Source: Exobasidium rhododendri (lineage: Eukaryota > Basidiomycota > Exobasidiomycetes > Exobasidiales > Exobasidiaceae). From it: a stretch of 64,000 nt of DNA. Of the stretch, positions 55,941-64,000 are shown in pieces (the stretch's first letter is position 1; each line of letters begins with the position of its first letter). The notes under the pieces were generated by a model that was not told the DNA's origin, made no database searches, and saw nothing but the letters and a program-made list of their open reading frames with translations. The translations under genes and the position numbers were made by a program. The stretch covers positions 2,914,001 through 2,978,000 of the forward strand of contig CP110630.1 in NCBI GenBank assembly GCA_026210745.1, given 5' to 3'.

Positions 55941-57644
55941 ATGTCTCTGCCAGAATCATCGGAGCATGCGTACGATGCGTCGTGGAAGTGCAATGAGGAC
56001 CTCCGATGGCAGCGGAACATGATCGGCGGAGAGCATTTATTCTTTTCAAAATTCGCAAAGGGCGACTCAGTAGGGCAGTGAGTGGAGACCAAGTCAGGGA
56101 TCAAAAAAATACTCTGTTCGGTGTGCTGATGTGCAAAGCTGCAATAATGACAGCATACTCCCGTCGATCTTAGTCAAAGTACAACGTCCGGTGGAGGTGA
56201 AAGATATATCTCGACGATTGAAAGATGCCTGGCGAGAGCTGCTATTCCTGATACCAAATTTGACCTTTGACGGCATCAGAAATGGCGAGGGACCCGAATG
56301 CGTGGTGATATACGAGCAGAGAATCGCGCAGGCGGAGGTGGAAGCCTGGTTGCGTCATAGCTTGGAAGAGAGCGTTGCATCCGACGGGGATATTGCTAGC
56401 CTGGCCAATGATCTCGCCGAGACAGTCACGAAGATCTCCGGCAGTTGCTGTCGGAAGATGCAAAAGCGTCGATATGGTCTTTTTGTTAAGTACTACCAAG
56501 GTACGGATATGATGGTGACGCATCTAGGAATAGTCGGAATCGCGAGCCACTCCTTCTTTGATGGTGTCGGTGCGTATCTCGTCCTTCACATGCTCCTCAA
56601 AGTGACCGTCGCAGGCAGTGAAGGCGGTGATGCCATTGACGGTGAGGCACCAGCCTCCTCTTTGAAAGGCGGACCTGAGCCATCCATCTGGGAATGTGTT
56701 CCAGCGCATCTTCGGGAGCAGGACCACACAAGGATGGTGGAGGACATCCAGAATATGGCGAAGGTCACTCCCGTGAGCTGGATTTTCGACGATGTGTAGA
56801 AGGCGACTATCTTGAACTCACTTCTTCTTCCGCCTCTTGTCAGAATTCTAAAAGGATATGTCCCGCTACTACTGTCAGTATTGAGGGCAGCGCCTTCGAG
56901 ATGCACGATGCTAGGTATCGTTTCAGCAGATTAGAGACCGCATCACTACTCCGACAAGCAAAAGCCTTGCACCTCACAATTACCCAAGTTGCCATGTCCA
57001 CTTTCTTCCTTCCCATGTTCAAACGATTGCCCGCCAAGGCGTCTGATCATCTCAGCTATGCCTTGCCGATCAATGTTCGAGATCAGGTGGATACTCGGAC
57101 ATCTCTCTTCTTCGGAAGCGCAGTCGCACACCACTTTGGCAAGATTGACTGCTCCTCCTTAACACTCACAGCAAATCTCAGGAAGGGTGTCATATGGGGC
57201 GATGAAGATAAAGAGAAGCTGTTGCAATTGGCCACTACTTTACAGAAGAGGATGCAAACGTTCCAATGCACACCTTTGGACCACTTGACAGCATGGTACA
57301 AGGAGACTGAGTCAAAATTACTGAAGGACTCGCTGCTACCTCCGGCCCCAGGCTCGCCTCGTCTACGAACTGGATTTGTGGCCGATGGCAAGTTGGGTCG
57401 CTACCTTCAGCAAGAGTACGTGGGGAGCAGCGAAGGAGAGTGCTCATTCGAAGTACTGGACGTGCATGTTCGATGCTACGATCCGTCTCCTCTGCTCAAT
57501 CCTCGTGTTTCCACCTTTGCCGGCCAGCTATCCTTAAGCTATGCCTTCAACAATAGTGCATGGCAGGAAGAAGACGTCCGAGCCATGATAAAGGAGTGGG
57601 CCGCTGCTGTCGAGCTTGTGCTGCATCAACGTTGCAACCACTGA
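55941..57644 (+). CDS. HxxxD-type acyltransferase (alcohol/trichothecene-acetyltransferase-like)
   Basis: CoA-dependent acyltransferase of the chloramphenicol-acetyltransferase-like fold. Model: 55941-56077, 56139-56772, 56844-57644; 523 residues. The catalytic motif is H183-SFFD187-G in GIASHSFFDGVGAYLVLHML. N-terminal RRLKDAWRELLFLIPNL and the C-terminal half (TITQVAMSTFFLPMFKRL, SYALPINVRDQVDTR) fit acetyltransferases of secondary metabolism and glycolipid decoration. I see no clear DFGWG. The last intron uses donor GTGAGC at 56773 (71 nt); an alternative GTGTAG donor at 56795 would add seven residues. Next to a converging MFS exporter, it suggests synthesis and export of an acylated metabolite; Ustilago Mat1 plus Mmf1 is a comparable pair, but identity is not shown. 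Confidence 0.75.
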
Positions 57645-57733
57645 AGCCTGACGCCAAGTTTGCTGAGCGATGTTCCAAAGCACCTTCAACCATTCAACGT
57701 CTGTAGCGTTGGCTTAAAGCGTCATTGCCTTCT

Positions 57734-59735
57734 TCACTTCGCATCAACACCTCTCGCTAATTTCTCGGACAGTTGAAGGGCTTCTGCACTGTATCGACAC
57801 CGCTTCCGTATCTGCTCGCCCCGTCGTAAGAAGAGGTACGGAAACGGCATAAAAAGGAGCGCAATTGCACCTGCTATGGCTGTAGAGATGTGGCGTCAAG
57901 ATTGAGCGTCTTCTTGATCCTCTGTCTTCTTCCTTCCCCACCTTTCCGGACAAGACTCACCAGGGCCAACATGAATGCCACAAGATTCCTTCGGGCAAGA
58001 GCCTGCCGGTCCAGGCTCGTACATGAATGGAGTAAAGAGTGGAAATGCCTGATAGTTGTTACCGTCTGGGAATCAGCGCAAGTGCAAAAAGGAGGGAGAA
58101 AACGTCGCAGCGAGAGACAAGTAACCCCCTATACCACTCACAGCACCAAGAATAGACCTCAGAATGGAGTTTGCAGCGATCGCCGACGCAGCAAAGACCA
58201 TGTAAGAGTCGACGAGGTAGTTCTGCACAGAGACGTAGATGAGGACGATGGCCATACCAATAAAGGAGGCAAAGATGACTGGGACCTGTGGGATGGATCG
58301 GAAGTGAAAGAAAACATCAGTGCTGCTTCTTAGTGTAATCTCCACATCATCTCCGAAGAGTCACTCACGATCCACTGGATAGTAGGAGAGTCTGTCGCTG
58401 CAAATCCCGCCAATCCGACAACAAATAGAGGAGCACCAATGAGACTCGGTAGCAACCTTACTTCAGGCTGCAGGGCAGGATCATCCTCCAAGCGCCTGAC
58501 GTACTTCTTATTCGCAACAAAGATGATGTACGACAGACCGATCAGCATGCCGACCAAGATACCAAGGAATGGCAGTCCACCAACACCTGGATTCCAGCCA
58601 CGGACTTGTTGAAAAACAATCGGAAATGCTTCGAAGAAGCTGTACAATGTAGCATAGACGAAGCCGATGTATAGACCGAGCAGGGAGACGATGGGCTCGT
58701 AGTAGAGCAGCATCCATGGTCTTCCGATGCATCTCTTGAGTAGCGTGCTGAGGCGGACGTCTTTGCCGACATCGGTAGACGAGATGTAGACTTTTCCGGT
58801 GCTACGAGAAAGATGACGAGCCCTCTGTCTGAGAAGGACGGGCGCATATGTCTCGGCAAAGAAGAGAGCTCCGATGAGCGCCAGCGTTCCGTTGAGGAAG
58901 GCGAGAAAGGCAATGGTCCACTTCCACCCTCCCCTCATGCTGATGAAGCCGCCGATAATAGGACCGATTGCCGGCCCCATGAAAGGAGCTGCAGCAGAAA
59001 AGCACATTGCAGTGCCTCGTTGTTTGGCATTGAAGAGGTCCGATATCGTTCCGCCGGAATTGGTCAGTGATGACGAGCCAAAAGCGCCGGCTAAGAAGCG
59101 AAAGACCATAAAGGAAGCGTAATTGGGGCTTGCAATCGACACCGCACTCCACATTGCTAATGAGGCATAGCTGATGATGAAAAGATGTCGACGACCAAAG
59201 ACTTCCGAGAGAGGCGCCCAAAAGAGAGGGCCGCACGCAAAGCCCAGTACAAACACTACGAAGAGAAGGAGGTGAGGTGTCAGACAGGGAAAGGACACAC
59301 GCAGCGCGTTCAGAGAAACGGGTATCTAAGAAGACAAGCTCACAAGACAGTCCCAGTGTGACCAGTGTTGTACTGACTCCAAAATCTGCACGTATAGAGG
59401 AGGCAGACCCGGTATAGGCTGAAGAGCATATGTTCGTCCTGCGTAAAAGTGTCGAAATGATGAGCTCCTCATCGACCGAAACGGAGCCGTCCTTCTCGTC
59501 GCAGAGAATACACTCACGCCATTGTCGCAAAGCTGATGAGGAACGTCGTCCACACCTTTTCATGCATCGGCATCCTGATGGGATTCTGAGGATCGCTTGT
59601 GATCCACGAGACGTGGTAGGGATCATCCCGAGTGCCTGCACCAGGATATTTCTGATCCAACAGGACGTCAAATGCAATCACATGTCGCTTCCAAGGACGC
59701 CAGCCTGGCATCGAAAGGGCGGCATTCTTCTCCAT
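57734..59735 (-). CDS. MFS transporter, DHA1 multidrug/metabolite exporter type
   Basis: Plasma-membrane proton antiporter. Six exons: 59518-59735, 59344-59438, 58369-59255, 58142-58285, 57961-58048, 57734-57879; 525 residues, about 12 membrane segments. Typical features: N-terminal KYPGAGTRDDPYHVSWITSD, motif A in GPLFWAPLSEVFGRRHLFII, the LNTxT-like GTISDLF and motif C-like GPAIGPIIGGFIS. The C-terminus contains MPFPYLFLRRGEQIRKRCRY. Exon 5 is odd: its reading frame gives a cysteine-containing stretch where TM12 should begin, while another frame gives a sequence that fits the family better (see findings). It converges with the acyltransferase, 89 bp apart. Confidence 0.88.
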
Positions 59736-60822
59736 CTCTCATGAGCTACAGTCACTGTGCTAAGCCGATGTCAGCTTTTCGATGGAGTCAACGACGGCAT
59801 GGCGGTGACAAGGCACATCTATGCGGACGAAAAGAAAAACGTCTTTCATCGAATCTTGTCGGTGCGCGACGCTTAATCTAGAAAAAAAGGAAGACGCTCA
59901 ATTACAGCCGGCAACTAAGAGAAGAGGATAAACATATATGTCTCCGCGGAGAATTGAGTTGCGCGACTGCTTCCTTTCACGCGAGCTTTCTCCTCCACCT
60001 CCATCTGTCGCCGTCTAGATAGTAGGAAGAAAGAAGATGGGTGAGACGACAATGATCTCCTTGTGATTTTTTGACTTTTTTCATCGACGATACCAAATGG
60101 TGAGTGACACGACATGTCCTAACGCCTTGTAATATTCCTCTGCAAGTCAGCGGCGGTCTTCACTGAGCTGCTATGACCACTTACAGCATCCTCTCTATCT
60201 CCTCTGAAGTGAAGCAATACCTCGTTATACTTGGATGGAGTGGCGCAATGCAGAAACACCCCTGGAGCCGGGTTCTTCTACTCTTTGCTATTCCTAAATG
60301 TGACATGACGACGGAAAAGAGTGCAAATCGTTTGCCCAGATGCTATAGAGGTCTTGCAAATGGCGAAAGTCTGCTGATATTGTCTCTTGTTGTGCTGTGC
60401 TGTGCTTGTATGAAACTGCACTCGGTAAGAAGGCTGTCGTCTTGTCTAGCTTGCTGACCAAGCAAAATAAGTCTTCAAAACCCCAATGAATGGCATCCAA
60501 CGTACTCTCGCTTCAATATACGGGGCCTTTTCATCCCGATCACTCTCGCGCGATTGAAATCAAAGATCGGACATGGGAATCCTCATCTCACTTCTCGATT
60601 GCAACCCGTCGGAATTAGTCTAAAAGTTGCCACCGCCTTTTATTTATATATGCACCACCACGTAGAATCATTCCGAGAAGCTCGTTTGAGATGCGGGGAA
60701 GCTTCACGCATATAAGAGCGCTCGCTGTGTCGCTTTGAGCGGGCATTCCCCCTGACTCCACTATCTTGCCACGTCGTTCGACTACACCACCACCGCTCGA
60801 CAGCATCGTATCCCTACACACG
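59736..60822. promoter_or_regulatory. divergent spacer (MFS exporter / CocE-type hydrolase)
   Basis: About 1.1 kb between divergent starts. A TATA-like element (CATATAAGAG) lies at 60709-60718, about 105 bp before the hydrolase ATG; a second AT-rich element (TTTATTTATATATG) is near 60640-60653. Open frames at 60173-60457 are unsupported. Confidence 0.5.
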
Positions 60823-62451
60823 ATGGTCAGCAAGTATAAAGTACACGAGCAAGACATTCGCTTACATTCGCACGCCATCAGCCCCGACATCACCATCGAA
60901 CGCAATGTTCGCCTACCGATGCGCGACCATGTCACGCTGAGTGTGAATGTCTTCCATCCGTCGACAAAGGGTCCCCATCCTGTCATACTTGCTGTCTCTC
61001 CGTACGGTAAAGACGACGCTTCGCAGAATGAAAGGTTTCGTAAAGTGCCGAATGCTCACCTAGGCGAGATATCTATCTCAGACGTGGTTGCTTTCGAGGC
61101 ACCAGATCCTGATGTCTGGTGTAAGTTTGGCTACATCGTCATCCAAGGTGATACTCGAGGCCAGGGTCTCTCTGACGGCGACACCGGTCCATTCGCACAG
61201 CAAGACCAAGAGGACTATTATGATCTTATTGAATGGGCAGGTACTCAAAGCTGGTGTACCGGTGCGGTAGGCCTCTTGGGCGTCTCTTACCTCGCAATCT
61301 CGCAATGGTCTGTTGCGCCTCTTCGCCCGCCACACCTCAAGGCAATCGTGCCGTGGGAAGGATGGAACGACTTTTATCGTCGATTTCACTTCGGAGGCAT
61401 TCCTGAGACTGGTTTTATGCCGTGGCTGTGGGACTATTCAGTATTGCCCGCTCATAATCCAAAGTCGGGCTTTGTGCAGGCTAGATACATCGAAGACGCT
61501 GCAGACCACCCGCTTCGTGATCAATACTGGATTGATAGAGAGTACGCCCTCGAGCGAATTGAAGTTCCTGCGCTCATCAATGCAAGCTTCTCCGATCAAG
61601 GTCTTCACACCCGCGATACGTTTGAAGCCTTCAAAACGATCGGATCCAAGGACAAATGGCTCGTCACTCATCGCCAACCTAAGTGGGAGTCGTTCTACAG
61701 CACAGAGGCACGCAATCTGCAGAAGCTCTTCCTCGACTTCTACTTGAGAAACGAGGGGCCCGGTCTGTCCAATCAACCAAAGGTCACCATTCGTGTGCAC
61801 AAGACAAGGTCGGAATATACTACTATGACGGCCGACAGCTGGCCAGTGCCGTCAACTTCGTACATGAAACGATATGTGAATCTGAACGAGGCCACATTGG
61901 ATGCTTCCACGATCGAGCACGAAGCCGCTGCGAGTTACGTAGCGAACAGTGATCACGGCATCACACTCGACTTCCGTCTTGATCGTGCTATAAAGGTCGT
62001 TGGCAACAGCAAGTTGAGGATTTGGGTGTCATCCGAGGAGGCTGACGACATGGATCTCTTTGTTGGCCTGAAGAAGCTCGACGCACAAGGCGAGGAAGTG
62101 CTCTTCCAGGGCTTTGGAGGAGTCAATCCGAACGACGTGGTATCGAGGGGCTGGTTACGCGTGTCTCATCGAGAGCTGGACCCAAAGCGCTCCCGCCCTG
62201 AACAGCCATTCTTGCTTCACGAAAGGCTTCTCCCACTGTCGCCAGGGGAGGTCGTCCCGGTCGATATCGAGATACTACCGACGGCAACACAATTTGAAGC
62301 TGGCAATACCCTTCGTGTCGTGATTCAAGGACAGCGAATCGAGCCCGATGCGCCACTCCTCGCTTTTGATCGCCCTGTGAACAAAGGAAAGCACATCATT
62401 CATGCAGGCGGCCGCTACGACAGCCACCTGCTCATTCCACTCGTCGAGTGA
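60823..62451 (+). CDS. CocE/NonD-family alpha/beta hydrolase (PepX-type)
   Basis: Serine hydrolase of the X-Pro dipeptidyl-peptidase S15/cocaine-esterase clan; substrates range from acyl esters to glutaryl amides. Single exon, 542 residues. The upstream frame is open to 60766 but begins with TTG, so the ATG at 60823 is used. Nucleophile elbow GVSYLA with Ser155; the strand before it has YIVIQGDTRGQGLSDG. Acid/His residues are probably around NASFSDQGLHTRDTFEAF (D) and VTHRQPKWESFYS (H). The C-terminal jelly-roll (PepX_C) includes ITLDFRLDRAIKVVGNSKLR and ends HAGGRYDSHLLIPL. No signal peptide. Intronless and bacterial in family distribution, so old horizontal transfer is possible. Confidence 0.9.
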   Translation: MVSKYKVHEQDIRLHSHAISPDITIERNVRLPMRDHVTLSVNVFHPSTKGPHPVILAVSPYGKDDASQNERFRKVPNAHLGEISISDVVAFEAPDPDVWCKFGYIVIQGDTRGQGLSDGDTGPFAQQDQEDYYDLIEWAGTQSWCTGAVGLLGVSYLAISQWSVAPLRPPHLKAIVPWEGWNDFYRRFHFGGIPETGFMPWLWDYSVLPAHNPKSGFVQARYIEDAADHPLRDQYWIDREYALERIEVPALINASFSDQGLHTRDTFEAFKTIGSKDKWLVTHRQPKWESFYSTEARNLQKLFLDFYLRNEGPGLSNQPKVTIRVHKTRSEYTTMTADSWPVPSTSYMKRYVNLNEATLDASTIEHEAAASYVANSDHGITLDFRLDRAIKVVGNSKLRIWVSSEEADDMDLFVGLKKLDAQGEEVLFQGFGGVNPNDVVSRGWLRVSHRELDPKRSRPEQPFLLHERLLPLSPGEVVPVDIEILPTATQFEAGNTLRVVIQGQRIEPDAPLLAFDRPVNKGKHIIHAGGRYDSHLLIPLVE

Positions 62452-63696
62452 TGGTCGGAAGGTTTTAGATTGCAAAAAAGCTTGTCAGCAGCTCAAGCGT
62501 GTAGCTGAGTGCGCAATGTTCCTCTCCCACACATTCTTGCACGCATACAGTTTGGTAAACCCTAGTCTAACTTCTGTATCTACTTTCTTGAGGAATCCAC
62601 TAAAAGTGATGTCATTGTCCTTGAGTAGTGTTGCGGTCAGTCTCAGCGAAAGCAGCCAAGACTTCTGCCCCTCACAATAAGATGAAGGTGTGTCTTTCGT
62701 ATCGAGAAGCAATGATGAAGGTTTCTGAAATTACACAGCGCGTCTTTGTGGTACGCTTGCTTCCCAATAATACATCCCACATGCGAAAGCTACCTTGGTT
62801 ATAGAAAAGTACAATTTCTGGTAGTGATACTATCCGGGACACCTTGTTAAGTATGCGACTATAGTATGCGACTATGATCTCGAGTTACACTCATCTACAT
62901 TCGATCGTTCTCTAAGTCGAGACACTGCCTCCCACTCCTCGAGCTGCAGTTCAGCATGTCTCACAATTGAAAGTCTCTGACGAGATAGATTTCTACCGAT
63001 CCTTGTTCAGAGCATCCTTATGCAAGAATTTAATTCGACATGTGCAACTGACGTCTCGATCCGTCGTTCCAAGAGAGGAATCAATTTACTACACCTGCAC
63101 ACTTCTGTTTTGCGGTCCCTCTGCAATATAACATTCTGATTTTAGGGTTCCACGTCTGCTTTTCTGGTCCACAAGGTCGACAGTCCATAGTGTCGAACCT
63201 AAAATTATAGTTCGCCAAGCTGATCCGATGACACTTCTCCCGCACTCTACGGATGGATTTAGGGACCCTCTGCTCTGGTCCTGCGCGTACGCCTCGCTTT
63301 TGGCACAGGCCTGAAAGACATAAAGAGCCAGTGCCAAGATCGATGACACGAAGTCTGCTTCTCACACATCTTTTCTCTCTGATTCGACACAGCGTCATCA
63401 GGATTTTCCAATTTTGAAGACGCTGACAAACTTTCGGAAAGGACAATCACCCAAAGTGAATTAGTTCTTGGGCACCGAACTTTCCTCACTTTCCCTCCCA
63501 AATCGCATGCGAGGAAGCGAAGAGACTATCTATCAAAAGAGAGTGAAACACGTCCTATTCGCCTTGGGAGCATTCTGGCTAGCAACATTCATACCGGAGC
63601 CCAATCCCAAAGCTGAATTGTTCAAGGCTTTACGTTCGCCCAAAGGCCTCTTCATCGGCACTACATTATCTATACACCTTTTTTCGACCTGGAGAG
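62452..63696. other. intergenic region with small direct and inverted repeats
   Basis: About 1.25 kb without a supported gene. It contains a 13-bp tandem duplication (GTATGCGACTATA, 62851-62876). It also has an imperfect inverted repeat, ATTTTAGGGTTC at 63139-63150 against GAACCTAAAAT at 63195-63205, with a 44-bp loop. The plus-strand frame just before 63697 is not signal-like or domain-like. Confidence 0.45.
62851..62876. repeat. 13-bp tandem duplication
   Basis: Two copies of GTATGCGACTAT followed by A or G, directly adjacent. Confidence 0.85.
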
Positions 63697-64000
63697 ATGC
63701 AACATCTAGCAAGAGTAATGACCGTCTTGGTGGTGGTGGTGGTGGCAATGGTGGCCGAGACCACCATGGCGAGACCATCACAGATAGCTGCCAGACAAGA
63801 TGAAGCTTCGTTCATGGATCTCTGTGTTGTCAACATCACCAACAGTCGACTAGCGACGTATCTCGGTGCTACTGAGGACAACAACTACGCAACTTTCGAT
63901 AATTGTGACCAGCTGAATTCCATGCTCGCCATTGCTGATATGCATTGGAAGGAGAGCAACTATACGGAGGCAACTGATGCTTTCTACTCAGTGTATGCTC
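63697..64000 (+). CDS. secreted protein, N-terminal part (cut by window end)
   Basis: The frame opens at ATG 63697 and runs off the window without a stop; 101 codons are visible. The N-terminus MQHLARVMTVLVVVVVAMVA followed by ETTMA is a signal peptide; its hydrophobic core is partly encoded by a GTG repeat (about 63730-63744). The mature part (DLCVVNITNSRLATYLGATE, then NCDQLNSMLAIADMHWKESN) has two cysteines and possible N-glycosylation sites. No family is recognised. An alternative start is the ATG at 63718. It resembles the two four-cysteine proteins only in being secreted. Confidence 0.7.
   Translation, partial: MQHLARVMTVLVVVVVAMVAETTMARPSQIAARQDEASFMDLCVVNITNSRLATYLGATEDNNYATFDNCDQLNSMLAIADMHWKESNYTEATDAFYSVYA

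Noticed and set aside
60823-62451. CocE-type hydrolase as proven recent horizontal transfer
   Set aside because: Being intronless is not enough; several clearly fungal genes here (SUN, the helical protein, the small secreted proteins) also lack introns.
1-64000. tRNA, rRNA, CRISPR, transposon or integrated virus
   Set aside because: No B-box-like GGTTCGANTCC in a cloverleaf setting, no repeat-spacer pattern, and no transposase, reverse transcriptase or capsid-like frames were found on either strand.

Overview
The window is nuclear DNA from a fungus, almost certainly a basidiomycete. Genes are dense on both strands. Introns are short (mostly 60-95 nt) and usually start GTGAGT. Proteins typical of fungi are present: Sec66, a Zn2Cys6 regulator, a KRE9/KNH-type GPI protein, an Mmc1-like mitochondrial protein and GPI8. 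Ustilaginomycotina is my best guess from gene style and moderate GC, but I cannot prove it. There are no bacterial operons, CRISPR arrays, tRNA or rRNA genes, and no recognisable transposon.

Layout. 1-5 kb: a six-exon Zn2Cys6 transcription factor (minus). 5-16 kb: Mmc1-like protein (minus), SUN-domain nuclear-envelope protein (plus), arginyl-tRNA synthetase (minus) and an AHL-lactonase-like metallo-beta-lactamase in eight exons (minus). 16-23 kb: a disordered protein (plus), Sec66 (minus) and a PP2A B56 subunit (plus). 23-30 kb: FAD monooxygenase in ten exons (plus), a coiled-coil protein (minus), a GST (plus) and the proteasome chaperone Nas6 (minus). 30-35.5 kb: a secretory stretch with an unknown 496-residue secreted protein, a possible gene fragment, a GPI-anchored KNH-like protein and a small four-cysteine secreted protein. 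35.7-46 kb: histidyl-tRNA synthetase, ISU1, proteasome alpha2, GPI8 and APC6/Cdc16. 46-52 kb: a second small secreted protein, paralogous to the first, then Rrp40, an unknown putative mitochondrial protein and a MAPEG protein. 52-64 kb: a disordered protein, PRPP synthetase with a long tail, an HxxxD acyltransferase, an MFS exporter, a CocE/PepX-type hydrolase and the start of another secreted protein cut by the window end.

How they fit together. Most genes are housekeeping: translation (ArgRS, HisRS), Fe-S assembly, proteasome, RNA exosome, APC/C, ER translocation, GPI attachment and PRPP supply. Two accessory themes stand out. One is secretion: four signal-peptide proteins plus one GPI protein, including a two-member cysteine-containing family I do not recognise. 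The other is small-molecule chemistry: a lactonase-like MBL, FAD monooxygenase, GST and MAPEG, and an acyltransferase/MFS/hydrolase neighbourhood at 56-62.5 kb.

Gene models were built by hand. I joined exons at GT..AG sites that keep the frame and the expected family sequence, and checked each for a total length divisible by three. Several genes contain very small exons (9, 11, 13, 16, 20, 21, 23 and 26 nt) that automatic annotation would probably miss. Both tRNA synthetases appear able to make a mitochondrial and a cytosolic form; for ArgRS the upstream start would have to be a non-AUG codon.
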